Shown here: positions 12,401-24,979 of the stretch, piece after piece | Layout: each line of letters opens with the position of its first letter | How positions within the stretch are numbered: position 1 is the stretch's first letter | NCBI GenBank assembly: GCA_017893485.1 | Contig: CM030363.1 | Coordinates: forward strand, 172,882,686-172,946,685 | Origin: Hemerocallis citrina | Taxonomy: Eukaryota; Streptophyta; Magnoliopsida; Asparagales; Asphodelaceae | Length of the DNA stretch: 64,000 nt | Direction: 5' to 3' | The notes under the pieces: generated by a model | The model's input: only the letters and a program-made list of their open reading frames with translations | What the model was told of the DNA's origin: nothing | Database searches by the model: none | Translations under genes and position numbers: made by a program

Positions 12401-12808
12401 TAATATTAACAATAAAAATAATAATAATGCTAATAATAACACTAACAAAATAATACTGATAGTTATAATAATAGTGAAAATATTAATAAAAATGCTGATA
12501 ACAGTTTTAATAAAAATGTTAATAATAACAATAATAATAATAATGTTAATAATAGTAGTAATAATATATGTACATCAAAATGCAAAATTCGGTTTTTAAC
12601 AGATTATTAAAATAGTATAAGTAGTGGATCAAGTAGAAATAGGAATTTGGGTTAAAATATACCATTATTTGAAAATAAATATAATTTCCGATTAGAAAAG
12701 ATTTTAACAGAAAGTCCAAAAAAATGAATTTAACATAACTAGATTTATAAATAATCAGAATACATAAAATCATTAAAAATATATATATTTACGGGGACGG
12801 GGGTCACA
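9434..12808 (-). mobile_element. 5' LTR of the minus-strand family A element
   Basis: The plus strand begins TGTTACGCTCCGCTTCCC at 9434 and ends GGACGGGGGTCACA at 12808. It matches the solo LTR starting at 29792 over its first kilobase and the 3' LTR copy (4382-6636) over 11034-12808. Compared with that copy it lacks about 476 bp of the GC-rich leader (junction near 11927). AT-rich imperfect AAT repeats fill 12380-12560. Confidence 0.85.
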
Positions 12809-13195
12809 GGAACCGACCCAATTTATGCGAGTCCGGGTTCTAAAATAAGACCAAATGCATTTTCGGATCCTGAGCTGGGTCCGGGTCTGTTCAAAATAAA
12901 CCGGATCCAAACATGTTAAAAAATATCCCAAAAATATGGAATTTGAATAATATGGTTATAGGAATATACATGTAAATGGTAATTATTGAATATAGATGTG
13001 TAAATATAATATTTATTCGTATAATTAAGTATAAACTTGTTGGAACCATAGAGTATCAGGTAAAAAAATATTTAAGTGCAAATATTTATTCTCCGCTACC
13101 GGACCCGATGAGCAGATTTTTTTAATCCGGACAGTCCGGGTCGATCCGGGTCCAGATAGCGGAATACCCGACTCGACAGGACACGATACCAGCTC
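12809..13195. mobile_element. GC-rich, CCGGGTC-type DNA transposon remnant
   Basis: Two GC-rich ends (12809-12910 and 13095-13190) with repeated CCGGGTC/GACCCGG motifs flank an AT-rich core. This is the composition of the hAT ends seen at 19484 and 23144. A related block lies at 60715-60787. The left end is cut by the LTR at 12808 and the exact right end is unclear. No transposase is visible. Confidence 0.5.
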
Positions 13196-13415
13196 TACAC
13201 AAAATCATACGCAACACGAATCTCAAAGCATCACCATCTTCAATAAAATTATTACTTTTCCCCTTCACAATCCATTCCAAAACCAAAAACTTTCTCAACT
13301 TCAAACCCAAGCAATCTCACTTCCCTCTTATCAAGCTATCCCTTTCCCTCCTCTTTCTCAAACCAAACCCCATAAAGTTACCTTCTTTGCCATTGCCACT
13401 GCCCAATTCAGGAAG

Positions 13416-16400
13416 ATGGCTCAAACCCCAAACCCAGACCCCGAAATCGCCTTCTTCGACGTCGAAACCACAATCCCAACCCGACCCGGCGCCGGTTACT
13501 CCCTCTTGGAGTTCGGCGCCATCCTGGTCTGCCCCAAGAGGCTGGTTGAAGTCGGCAGCTACTCCACCCTCATCTGCCCATCCGACCCAGATGCCATTTC
13601 CGCGAGCTCGGTTCGCTGCAATGGCATCACCAAAGAGACGGTGGCCACCGCGCCGGTGTTCAAGGATGTTGCAGGCCAAGTCTACAGCATTCTACATGGT
13701 ATGATGGATTGACCTTTGCTGTGAAATGTTTTTTTTTTGTTTTTTGTTTTTTTGTTTTTTGATTTTTGTTTTGTGTGTGTGTGTGGGGGGGGGGGGGGGG
13801 GGGATTTGTTTGGTTGAGGCATTTTGTCGAAGGGGTTGTGGGTGATGGTAATTTTGTTGGTGTTTTTTGTAGGGAGGGTGTGGGCGGGGCATAATATAGT
13901 GAGGTTTGATTGTGCGAGGATAAGGGAGGCGTTTGCGGAGATTGGGAGGGCGGGGCCGGAGGCGAAGGGGATGGTGGATACATTGCCGTTGCTTAGGGAG
14001 AGGTTTGGGAGGAGGGCCGGGGATATGAAGGTAATTTTCCTTTATAAAAGTTTGAAACTTTTTGGATAATATTTCGGATAACATACAATAAGATTAATTG
14101 AGACAAAGACTTGTTGCTTTTTTGATGGTTTGGTCCTGGATACAAAGGTAGGATACGTATAGTTAATTTTCAAGTGAAGGTTGCATACATGTACCTCCAT
14201 TTTCACTTAAAAATAAATTTAGTTAGAGTGGAGTTTAGATACCTATTATAACCTATGGTTTATCTTAACTTTGAGGTAAAAAAATTTGAGGTAGCATACC
14301 TCCAAAATATGTTCCGAACGCACTAAAGTTTAAATTACTACATGTAGACAAGTCACCTCCACTAACCTCCATATCCGAACAGGACCTGAGCGTTGTCAAG
14401 TATCATTTTGTATACTAGATTAACAGCTAACAGCTGGTGCAGGTATACTTTTTATTTGAGATACCACAATCCAAGTTCTTTTTATAGTCAAATTGGAGTT
14501 ACCTTTTAGAGGAAACTTGCCATTTGTTGTAGCTATCTATATGTTGGAGCTATCTTTATTTTGAATTCGATGCATTTGTTTTATATCTTGTTAGTCTTTT
14601 GGCCATTCGTTCACCTTGGCGTTCTCACTTGTATGATGTCTTTGAGGGTAAATAGCAAAAGAAATATCTTTGTAGTAAACCGCATCCACTATTGGTAAAG
14701 AGAACCATACCCATTTTTGCAGACGGTGTTAAACTGTTGTTTAGATACTGTGACATGACGTGCATGTCATTTTCTTTTTGGGCTGAGTTGACCTAAATCC
14801 CTCCTTTGGCTGACCCCACTCATAAGTCGAGCCATCACTTCGTATCTCTTGTTCATTATGCAAACTCTAGAAACTTTTTCCTTTAGAATTTTCGGAGAAG
14901 AAACTCTAAATTTAAGTGGTCATCCGACAAGGAATTATGTACTATTACCATACCTGAGAGGGGTTGCTATCGAGAGGAATAAGGAGAACTACAAATGAGG
15001 GTAATGAAGATGGAACAAGTTGAGTGACATTTAGGATTTTTTGCTGTAAGGATTCCAAAGGGAACACTTGCTTTAGGGTTTGTAAAGAGAAAGAAGATAA
15101 TTTGGATGGGAGGGAGTTGTAGAGAGATGGGTTTACGTGTGGATGGAGTCGCTCAAAACAGAGCATTTTAGTCAAATCAGCCCCCGAAACGTTACTTGAA
15201 CATCATGTCACTGATTTTTAAAGTTTAGCACTGTTTGCAAAAATGTGTACACCAGTGGAAGGGTTTAACTGCGTTTGACCAATCGTTCAAAAGGGTGTGC
15301 TATGACCAATAGTGCTGGGGTCTAGCGTGTTTGACAAATAGTTCAGGGGTTTTCTTCTATTTAGCTTATCTTTGAACGAAAAAAGTTTTAAGTATCTGAA
15401 CCATGCTTCTTTTTTCAGATGGCTACTTTGGCGACTTATTTTGGCCTTGGGAGACAAAAGCACAGGTAGCGCTCTCTCTCTCTCTCTCACCTGCACACAC
15501 ACACAGAGTATCAGAACAAAGCACCTTATTTTATACCTGTGTTTTTTTTTTTTTTTTTGAAAAAGTTTTATCTGTGTTTGTTGATTTGAATCACTTGAGC
15601 TCTCTCATAATTATTATCTGTTCCTTATATAGGTCTTAAATGTATAAATTTAGTATGTATCACATAAGTGATTGTTTTTTAAATTTTATTCTTGCATTAT
15701 CTAGGAGCTTGGATGATGTTCGAATGAATTTGGAAGTGGTCAAGCATTGTGCTGCTGTGCTTTTCTTGGTAATCGCAAATTTTCTACTTCCCATTTCTAG
15801 TGATTGCAATTATAGATTTTCTTTAAGGAAATTTGTTTATCTTACAAAATGACTGGTCAACTTTCTCATCCAAAATCTACAATGTCATTCTCATCACTGT
15901 CCATCTTTAGTTCTTGCTCTCTCCATGATTATTTTTCGTAGCTGCCTGGTATTTCTCCTATCAGTAAAAAAAACTTCTTTAAATACAGAAAGTTCATGTT
16001 TACCCTCTGTGATTTTGTTCGCTTAAAAACGCTCTGTAATTTTGGTTTGCCATCATTAACAAACTTTGTTGGTCAGTACATACTATTTTAATTTAGCATG
16101 AGAATAACACTGGATAAACCAAAACTTATGTTTCCTATCCTATGCACTTCTATTTCAAGCCTCCAAATCCAATTAATTATTTCGGTCTTTTTACGAGTTT
16201 AACTCTAGTTAGTTATGTCGTTGGACTAGTGGTACTGTCTACATTTTTGTGAAGAGAAGAAATGGAACTCCTTCCCCATGTATGGTGGAATTTTTCTCCC
16301 TTTGAATTTCTTAACCCTAAGCCGCTTGTAAGTTGTTGCATGTAAAAATCCTTTTTACCTCTTGGTTGGATACTTGGATAGGATACTTGGATACCGTATT

Positions 16401-19305
16401 GTGTGTTACTTCAATGTTTCCAGTATATCTCAGTTTTTAATTTATCTTTACATACTTTACCATCATATTGCTTCAACTAGCTTCCTTTCATCTGTGATTG
16501 ATTAGAAAATGTATGCTATTTATTTGAGGTGTCTTACTTAGGTGATTAACTGAATCTAATAGGACCCAAATCTAAAAGTCTGTTTAGACAAACTGAAAGG
16601 TGAAACGTTCTGATTGATACTAGACTTCATCTATCTTGGAGGTTTTTTTGTTGTAAGAAACAACTGTAGGTAACAAGTTACATATTACGATGGGATTAAT
16701 GTCCTGGAAGCATTTTAGGAAGGTAGTTATCTTATATCTTAGGCACAAATATGATGAAGTAGAGTGGTCTACCTTCATTTATGTATGAGTTAAGCAGTAG
16801 GATAATAGTAGAATGATCCTAAAAGACTCAATCTAACTCCCAAGTGTGCCACCTGCATGTTTTTAATGGTAAACTGTTACTGAAAGTTATTATCCTCAAG
16901 GATTGTCCAGATAAGAAGTTTGCTACCTTTTGGGATAGGATTATCATTCTTATCGAGTTGCCTGAGCTTCATGTGTTTCTTATGAGAGCTTCATGTGCGC
17001 TGTTGTATCTTATGAACCGAGAACGATAATAATCACAATCTAGTTTTGCTTATTAGAATTAACACTAGTTGAGATGAGTGAAAATTTTAAGCCAACTCTT
17101 TAATGATCTTTCTAATTGCATTGAGAACTAGTACTTCATTTAAGAGACAATTTCTTTTGTAGTTGTCTAACAAGTAACACCAGCCTTGTTTCCTAAAACC
17201 GACTTTAATAGGTTCACAATCAATTTTGGAAAGAAGCAGTTAGTGACTTGCGATACAAATTTTAATTTATTGCATGTATTCGAATTTAGTGTTGAATACT
17301 TTCCCATTTTAAACCTGGCCGTCTACGAATTTGGCAGTGTTAGTCTTTTGTTATGATGCGTTGTTATTTTGGTTTTGTCTTTCGAATATAAGCCAATGTC
17401 ACGCTTCACATGGCTTGACCTGAATTTTTTTTGAAACATGAAAGATTGAAGGTATTAGTTTATGATATAAGGTTGGTGGTAATTATTGCCACAACAGTTT
17501 CCAAATTTCACGCTGACTCCTTATTAACTCTATTACCTCTTTCCCTTCTTGATGTCTTCCCTTCCTTTTGAACAAGAACTTGCATACAACGTATATCATG
17601 TTACATTTATCTTACACTTGAGGGGACTTACTTCTATGTTTTTGTAGGAATCAAGCTTCCCGGATGTATTTTCTCTGAATAATTTGGTCCACGAAAATAA
17701 CACTCCAATAAGACAGGACGAAAATGACTCTCCAAGCATGACTAGTCTAATTTTGAACTCTGCATCTAGTCCTTCAAGCAATCAGTACATTGATCAAGAG
17801 ACCATAGTAGAGGTCTGTGTTCAAGCTGAACCCATTACTCCTATACATAATCAGAATCCTGCGGACTTGGTGGCCCATATCGAGCAAATGACTATAGATT
17901 CTTCACATAGAAATTCCACTGAGGACAGAAACGCTGAAGTGGAGTCACCTGAGATCTACACCACCATTATGACTTCTGAGGGCCCCAGTGGCTCCGCTGG
18001 GTTCTTAGAGCCTGATGAAGTTTCCTTGGATTGTATTACTTCATCCCAAGTTCGTTCCCATTATTATGGACATAGGATATTTCTACTTCACAGAGAAGCC
18101 CCTCTACAGATTTGCTGCTCGGGAATGAGAGTCCACTTTGGGATTAGTACTAAATTTGTTGATTATGCAGGCCGGCCGAAATTGAGTATTGTGGTGAGTG
18201 TACCCACACGCTTGTCCCAGGTTTTGGATGTTTGTGACAACGTTGCGCGAAACTCATCTGCGGATTTGGGTAGTAGCTCTGAGTGGAGGCCTGTAATAAA
18301 GAAGAATGGTTACTCGAATTCTCCTAGCATTCGTCTGCAGTAAGTTACCATTTTCTCTGGCATACCTTGTTGACGTTCTTTTTCTCTCTTTAAGATAGCA
18401 AAATCATTGAAAAGCAAATTTGTTATTGAAATTCTTTTCCATTTTTAGCTTATATACACCTTTTCCATTCCGCATGTGATGATCTCTGAAATATATTTTT
18501 TCGTTTATTTTAAACAAATCTTACCCCTTCCCGTCCATACTCATGTAAGTCTTTTAATGTTCTCCTGATATGCCAACCTATTTGCTAATTCTTTTTAATT
18601 GAAATGGACAATGGATTTTGAAATCTGGAAAATAATCAAAGACAATACTGACATCTCATAAGAAGGAAAGCTAATCCCTCATCTTTAATCAGCCCCTAAA
18701 ATGACATGTTAAAGTTAGCCTGTTTAATCTATCACTGAGTTGGTACTTGGAGATTTGAACTGATATCTTGAAATTTTCAAGTAGATATTGTCCATGTTAT
18801 TCATCAACATTGTTTCTCTATAATATTGTACCCAGTTTCTACTTGGATTTGAGTTACATAAGTAGCACTGTGAGGTCACTAGTTTTGGAGGTCTTTGTTA
18901 GCGATGACGGGGAGAATTATTACGGAAATAAATAGTGCTTTAATTGTTTGTCCCCGCCTTAATTCTCCTTCATTGTTGACTACTGTTGTATGATTTTCTA
19001 CCTGTTGTCTCTGACACAATTTTGTCAATTTCCATTTCGTTATAACTCTTAACACTGCTTTAATTTGCAGTATACCCACGGTAGCAAATGGCGATGCAAC
19101 TGTCTACTCCACGGAGATATACAAGAGAGAACAGTCTGGGGACGTTCAAAAGCTTGTTTTTAGCAGATTAGATACTGCTGTTCTTGAGCAGCTATTCATT
19201 GCAGGAACTATAATGGATGCTTATTTCTTTACTGACATTTATGATTTTCAGCAGTATGCTGGAATCAGGCTTGTGGCGAAAAGATTGGTAGTTCATCCCA
19301 TGTAG
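13416..19305 (+). CDS. NEN: NEN-like DEDDh exonuclease, six exons, 492 aa
   Basis: A host gene of the plant NEN (NAC45/86-dependent exonuclease-domain) family; Arabidopsis members act in nuclear breakdown during sieve-element maturation. Exons I read: 13416-13698, 13873-14030, 15419-15465, 15705-15768, 17648-18339, 19071-19305. All introns are GT-AG and the phases join to one open frame of 493 codons including TAG. The DEDDh exonuclease fold covers about residues 10-185: Exo I FFDVET (Asp15, Glu17), Exo II GHNIVRFD (Asp107), Exo III HRSLDD (His162, Asp167), so all catalytic residues are present. Residues 185-260 are Ser/Thr/Asn-rich linker. The C-terminal NEN-specific part ends in GIRLVAKRLVVH. 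The ATG at 13416 gives the conserved start just before the PEIAFFD block. Length and structure look intact and probably functional. Transposons crowd both sides. Which NEN paralogue it is cannot be decided here. Confidence 0.93.
13785..13803 (+). repeat. 19-base poly-G run in intron 1
   Basis: A T-rich/TG stretch (13729-13784) leads into 19 consecutive G residues, 70 bases before the exon 2 acceptor at 13871-13872. Length in such runs is prone to sequencing and replication error. Confidence 0.9.
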
Positions 19306-19561
19306 GAACACAACTTGTATCGTTCCAATAGCAAAAGGAAACTAAGTTGTGAATTATGTAAATTATTTGAATAGATCGTTGATGAATTTACATATGCAGC
19401 ATTGATATTCCCTTTGATGTTTGTTCTGTACTCTGATCCGCCGTCATATTTGATTGGCAAACCCTTCATGTAAGAGGCCGAGTAGGGATGGCAAGTGGGC
19501 CGGGTCAACCGGCGACCCGCCCGCGACCCGTCTGTTGAACCCGGCCCGTGAAAGTATTTAG

Positions 19562-19900
19562 CGGGTTCGGGTCGAACCCGTGAACAGTAACGGGTCGACC
19601 CGGGTCGTGCATATAGCGAATCGAAACCGTATAACCCGGCCCGCGAACCCGTTACTGTTCACCCAATCTGCACGCCAACCCACGGTTGACCCGCGAGTTA
19701 CGAACTGTTGTACCTGTTTGGTTCGACTCGTGAACAGTAACGGGTCGACTCGGGTCGTGCATATAGCGAATCGAAACTGTATAATCCGGCCCGTGAACCC
19801 GTTACTGTTCACCCAACCCGCACGCCAACCCACGGTTGACCCGCGAGTTACGAACTGTTGTACCCGTTTGGGTCGAACGTTCGACCCGTCACGGGTCGAC
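19562..19900 (+). repeat. Tandem subterminal repeat with internal palindromes in the hAT 5' end
   Basis: A unit of about 157 bp occurs twice (about 19575-19731 and 19732-19888). Each unit contains GTGAACAGTAACGGGT and, some 60 bases later, its inverse ACCCGTTACTGTTCAC, so each can fold back. Between them is gtgcatatagcgaatcgaaa. Such subterminal repeats are the usual binding sites of hAT transposases. Confidence 0.85.
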
Positions 19901-20487
19901 CGTTGACCTGTGGGTCAAACGAGCCGCGGGGGGGGAGGGGGCATTGTACAACCGAGAGCAAACGGCTCTTATAGTGGTTTTGCTTGGTTTTTTTGGTTTG
20001 AGCTCATAAATACACCCCAAAATTCCATCAAAAAATCACACCTTACTCTCTTTACTATTATTACTCATTTCTAAGCAATTTGTGAACAATTCAAGCATTG
20101 AATAAACAAGTGTTCAAGGCATATACACGATCAATTTCCGATCGTATCGAAATCAAAATTCAACGTCTTCAACTCTTCAACTCTCATCCAACTTCAAGAG
20201 ATCAAGTCTTCAACTCTCCTACAAGCTTTCCCCAACTCTTCAATTCCGGATTTGAGGAATTCTACTTCTACTTCTATTCTTATTTTCACGGATTTTTTTA
20301 TATACGCGTATCCACGGTGAACGGTATCAAAATTTCATACATCTCTTCTAATTTTATTTTTGTTGCAGTTATAATTATTGTTGATTTTTTGATATTCTCT
20401 ATCTCAACCCTCTTGTTTTCTAGATTTTTTTTTTATAATTCATCGTTCATACATTGTGTAGTTTTTTTTTAGATACATTACTACATT

Positions 20488-22690
20488 ATGTCTAGACGCG
20501 GTAGCGGGCGTAGCCAAAGTAGGTAAGATTCCTCCTTCTCTTCCCGTAGGCCACCAATTGTCCCAATTAGTGAGCCCGTCCAAGAGTACCATGATCCTCC
20601 TACCCAATAATGGGGTACACATGACGAGGTTGTAGGTGACATACAAATAGAAGAAGAAGAACAACAATAACAACCAACCGAAACCACACAACCCCGTAGT
20701 AGTAGGAAAAGTAGAGGAGAAAGTAGTGATTGGCATAAGTTTTACGATTATATCCCCGACGAACAAACTCCGGGTATAGGTTTAAAAGTTTGTAAAATAT
20801 GTTCTAAGGCATACAAATTCAAGAGGGGTGATGGCACCGGTACAATTAGTAGACACATCGCTAATAACCATAAAAAACTTCTTGCTGACCTACCTGGCCA
20901 ATAAAAAATTAACTCTAGGACCGGTCTAGTTGATAGCCACCCTTATGATCCCGACCTTGTTCGTCGGAAAATGGCCCGATTAGTAATTAAGGAAGAGTTA
21001 CCATTTACCTATCCTGAGAGTAGGGATTTGAAAAATTTTAATCGAATGACCTTAAACCCTCATTTTAGAAGAATTCCGAGAAATACTTGCAAATCGGATT
21101 GTTTTAAAGTGTACAATGAAATGAAGGACGCTTTGATTGCAATTTTATGGAGTTTAACTTATAGAGTTAGTTTAACTTCGGATTGTTGGACGGGTGTCAA
21201 CAATATTCCAACGATGGAAATAACCTGTCATTGGATCGAGAATGATTGGATTCTTCAAAAAAGAATCATATCACTTGCGGCGTTGCCGTATCCCCATAGT
21301 GGCGCTGAAATAGCAAACCGTATTTTAGAAATTTGTGATGTTTTTCATATTCGCGATAAAATTATGTGTATTAGTTTTGATAATGCATCTAATAACAATG
21401 CAGCAATTACTACTTTAAAATTCGCATTAAACCTTTCATCTGACAATACTTTTCATATTAGATGTGCATGTCATATTATAAATTTATGTGTTCAAGATGC
21501 ATTAAAAATAGCCGATCCATATATACTTAAAATTAGAAATTGTGTACATTTCATTGCATTAAGTCCCAGCGTATTTCAAGAATGGAAAAATTGGTGTAGG
21601 CTTTCAAATGTACCTTTTAGAAGATTTTCAAAGGATGTTAAACACTGATGGAACTCTACTTTTGATTTACTACATATTGTTACCGAATATAAAGCAGTTG
21701 TAAATGATTTTTGTATTGCAAAAAATATGCAAAATTTTGAAATGACTCCCACCGATTGGTTTTATGCCGAATCTTTGTTGAATTTTTTTGGAAACTTTTA
21801 AAACCGCTACTTTAAAATTTTTAAAAACATATGAATCTACTTCTAGTAGCATTTTTATTTCATTAGTTAGCATGATGCAAACATTTCACGAAATGTTAAA
21901 TAATATACATGTTGGTGATATTGTAAAACCTGCATACAAAATTTTTTTGAAGTATTATTTTCCTCCTCCTATGTTGATTTGTGTTGCTACCGTTATGGAT
22001 ACTCGTATCAAATTAGAAGGTACGAAGAGTTTGATTGAAATATTTTTTGCATTACTTGGAAAAAATGTAGAAATAGTAATTGATTGCGCTACTTTTTAGT
22101 TCAATTTGAATCTACATTAAATAACTTGTATGATTATTATGATAGACGTTTTGCTTCTATTAGTACAAGTTCTGTAGTAAGGGTAAGAGTAAATTTGATG
22201 ATAGAACATTTAGTTTACTTGCACAAATTTAATCAAAAAAACCTAGGACTAATCAACCAAATGAATTAAATTGGTATAACCAACAACATTCAGAGTCTTC
22301 TTCTTCTCCACTAGATATTTTGCAATGGTGGAAAGACCATGAACACACTTTAGTATTCTGTCAATTATGGCTAAAGATTTACTAACTCCTCTTATCTCTA
22401 CAGTTGCTTCTGAAAGTACATTTTCTTCAAGTGGCAAAGTTCTAACTGATTACAGGAATTCCTTGAAGCCCGACACGTTAGAGATGCTCGTTTGCACAGA
22501 AGACTGGCTGAAGGCTGAAGATAGGACACAAGGGAAAGCATTATCAACGTCCACAAGTGGGAGCAACTCGCTGGAACAACAACAACAACAACAAAAAATA
22601 ACAACAATAGCTTTGCTTGTAACAGCAACTCGCCAACTCGCCCGACATGTTAGAAATTGTATTATATCTTTGCTTGTTACTTCAAATTAG
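20488..22690 (+). pseudogene. hAT transposase, inactivated
   Basis: The ATG at 20488 opens MSRRGSGRSQSR. A BED-type zinc finger (VCKICSKAYKF with HIANNH, about 20780-20875), the RNase H-like core (SDCWTG near 21180, ISFDNASNN near 21370, CACHIINL near 21465) and the C-terminal hATC dimerisation block (DLLTPLISTVASESTFSSSG, 22373-22432) are all recognisable. The main frame has TAA stops at 20524, 20608, 20668 and 20902, and a TGA at 21646 in the KDVKH-stop-WNST motif, where the family usually has Arg. Frameshifts follow near 21790, 22090 and 22270. It cannot make a functional transposase but is young enough to be read end to end. Confidence 0.9.
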
Positions 22691-22878
22691 AAAAATTGAA
22701 GTAAATTAAAATTGTATATAAGAAATATGTTAGTGTATAAAACATATTTGTGAATTGAATTTTTCATTTCATTGGAAATTGTGAAACTTGTATAACTTAA
22801 ATTCATATGAATAATATTTCAATATTTTTTGCCAATTTCACTCTTTCAATCTTATTATTATTATTACCATTTTTAATG

Positions 22879-22926
<48 letters not shown>

Positions 22927-23152
22927 TTAAGTTAAAAAAATTTAAAAAAAAACTATCTATTTAAACGGGCCAATCCGCGGGTCGACCCGACCCGACCCGG
23001 GTTGGACTGGTCGCCTTAGCCACATTTCAGCCCGGCCCGGTCTGGCCCGGTTAAGTCACCAAACCGGCCCGAACTTGCCCAAGTCAACGTTCAACCCGGG
23101 CGGGTCCGATCCGGCCCGGCCCGTTCGACCCGAATGCCAACCCTGACCGAGT

Positions 23153-24167
23153 TAGTTTTGGTGGACCCTTCTGAATTGAGTTGAGGGTTTGCCATATTCT
23201 TCAGAATCAAAATTTATGTGCTTATTTGCATGACACCAATGACTGTGTGAGTTGTTATATGTCATGAAAATTGAGATATTTCTGTAGGCCTGAATCAATC
23301 TCTGATAGAGGTCAGTGTTGAACTATTTCTATTCCTCAACATACGAGATTTTGTAATTGTTGCTTTTGTTTGTCAAAACCTATAGTTATGAGTCTTCCCC
23401 TATGTTCATCACAACTGTTTGTATGTCTAGAGTTGTGCTAACTGAAGGTCGGTATAAATTGTGCTAATTATTTTTTGTTCACTTTAGGCACTACTTCGAG
23501 TTACTGTACAATTTATTTGAACTCATTATTTTTTTGTTTGCTCCTAATTTTTTTAATGTTATGTTTTGAAGGAATCGTCTTTCATTTTTGTTTGCTTTGA
23601 CTCTTGTCGTCTCTTTTTTAATGTTATGCTTTGACTCTTGTTGTCCGCCTGTTGTTTTGGTGATAGTGTCTTTCGTCTTTTGTATTTTGTATTTCATCTC
23701 GATTGCTCCATCGACTTATTTAGAAACTGTAATGTACTAGTGTGGCTAGCAATAATATTGTATATTCAGATGGTACTGAGAATTTAGCTGGACTACATGC
23801 TCCCTACTCGTTGTCTTGGTCGCAATTGCAACTGGCTGCTGATTGAGATTATTTGTAGGTTTGCTTTCTTCTTCAGCATTGATTTCAGTGTAATACATAA
23901 TCAGAAGCCATATTTTGAATGATGCCTTATCAGCCAAGTTAAATTATCATTCTAAGAAATAATTAGCAGTACTTATCCTTTTTCTATTATAAAAGCACCG
24001 ATAGGTGTTTGCTTGAATCTGTCCTGAACAGATCTGAACGGACATGATTAATTGATTGTCATCATCTTAAATTTCCAGCTGTTAATTCAGATTTGATAAT
24101 GATTAAAGGCTGGAGCTGATCTAAATCCCTCAATGCCGCAGTCATCCTCTACAATGTTCACTCTGAT
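23153..24167. other. No gene seen
   Basis: AT-rich sequence between the hAT element and a possible small exon. I find no open frame with recognisable protein features, no repeat border and no RNA gene on either strand. Its first part would be the original downstream flank of the NEN gene before the hAT insertion. Confidence 0.6.
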
Positions 24168-24252
24168 ATGTCGCCTACGCCTACGACGATCTCGATGTCT
24201 CCGACGACTACCGAATTTGATGTCCTTCCATATGCGAGCAGGGAGTTAGAAG
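24168..24252 (+). other. Possible coding exon of an unidentified gene
   Basis: From ATG 24168 a Ser/Thr/Pro-rich 28-residue frame runs to a textbook donor (GAAG/GTAAGT at 24253). The other two frames are closed or end early. The following intron-like sequence is cut by the large LTR element at 24413. A stretch at 55823-55929, beyond that element, could continue it in the right phase. I do not recognise the protein; it may be spurious. Confidence 0.25.
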
Positions 24253-24979
24253 GTAAGTATATGGTTCTTAATCTATAATCTGATTTATTTATTTTTTATT
24301 ATGTTGGTTATTCTTGCTAAAATTTTAAATCTTGGATTTGTTTTTGTCGATGCTGCATGAATTACTCTGCCTGAGTGGTATTTAATGATTACAATGGGTG
24401 AGGGATTGAATCTGTAGCGCCCCGAGATCTATATACAGGAAACTCGTGACACAACCCAAGATCATTGCTTCAAATGAGTACATAACACAGAAAAGAAATT
24501 ACAGGAAATTCAAAACTTACATTGTTCAGGAAAATTTTTACTTTTCACTTGGAATACTCCACGGCCCAAAACTCTTTTGTTCCCACGATCAATCCTACAA
24601 ACCAACTGTGGGTACGTCAGTTGAATACAACTGACGCAAAATGGATAAAAATCGCAATTTTCTAATTCTCAACAAACAATCTTAATGTAGAAAGAAAGAA
24701 ACGTGGAAATCATGTAATAGGGGTGTTGGTGTATGTTATGATCTAGGATCTAATACACAATTTAAATACACACGATGCTCCTATTCTAATGCATACTTGA
24801 TTCAGAAATATGTGCATTCCATGCTACATATATCATAGTCAAGCTTGAGCGTACTTCAGATTATAGGGTTCACTCCCTCGCAATGCAAACCTATTCTTGT
24901 ACTCTTTCCTGTCCCTGACATTTATTTAGTAACTGGTAGAACTGCAGTAAATACAGTCTATTCCGTCTACTGCATCGGA

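Larger units (their letters stand above)
4382..12808 (-). mobile_element. Internally deleted LTR retrotransposon, family A, minus strand
   Basis: In minus orientation the parts are a 5' LTR (12808 to 9434), a tRNA-Met primer binding site (9423-9411), a short decayed interior (9433 to 6637), a polypurine tract (near 6637-6660) and a 3' LTR (6636 to 4382) that lacks its last third. The interior is only about 2.8 kb with no recognisable reverse transcriptase or integrase, so the copy is non-autonomous. A trace of protease is visible on the minus strand near 9080-9165 (FDSEVVHSFL, then FVDRH), only some 250 bases from the primer site, which implies that gag was deleted. The stretch 6680-7190 carries short unassigned frames; 7200-8560 is AT-rich and looks empty. 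Confidence 0.8.
19484..23144 (+). mobile_element. Complete but inactive hAT transposon
   Basis: Terminal inverted repeats AGGGATGGCA (19484) and its partner ending TGCCAACCCT (23144) are bordered by 8-bp target duplications GGCCGAGT (19476-19483) and GACCGAGT (23145-23152), which differ at one base. Both subterminal regions are rich in CCGGGTC motifs, typical of this plant hAT group. A decayed transposase lies at 20488-22690. 19900-20487 is non-coding leader, and a (TTA)n microsatellite fills about 22856-22925. Confidence 0.9.

Noticed and set aside
13660..14084. Pro/Thr/Lys-rich minus-strand frames over NEN exons 1-2
   Set aside because: They are the complement of exon and intron sequence, including the poly-G run, with no family features.
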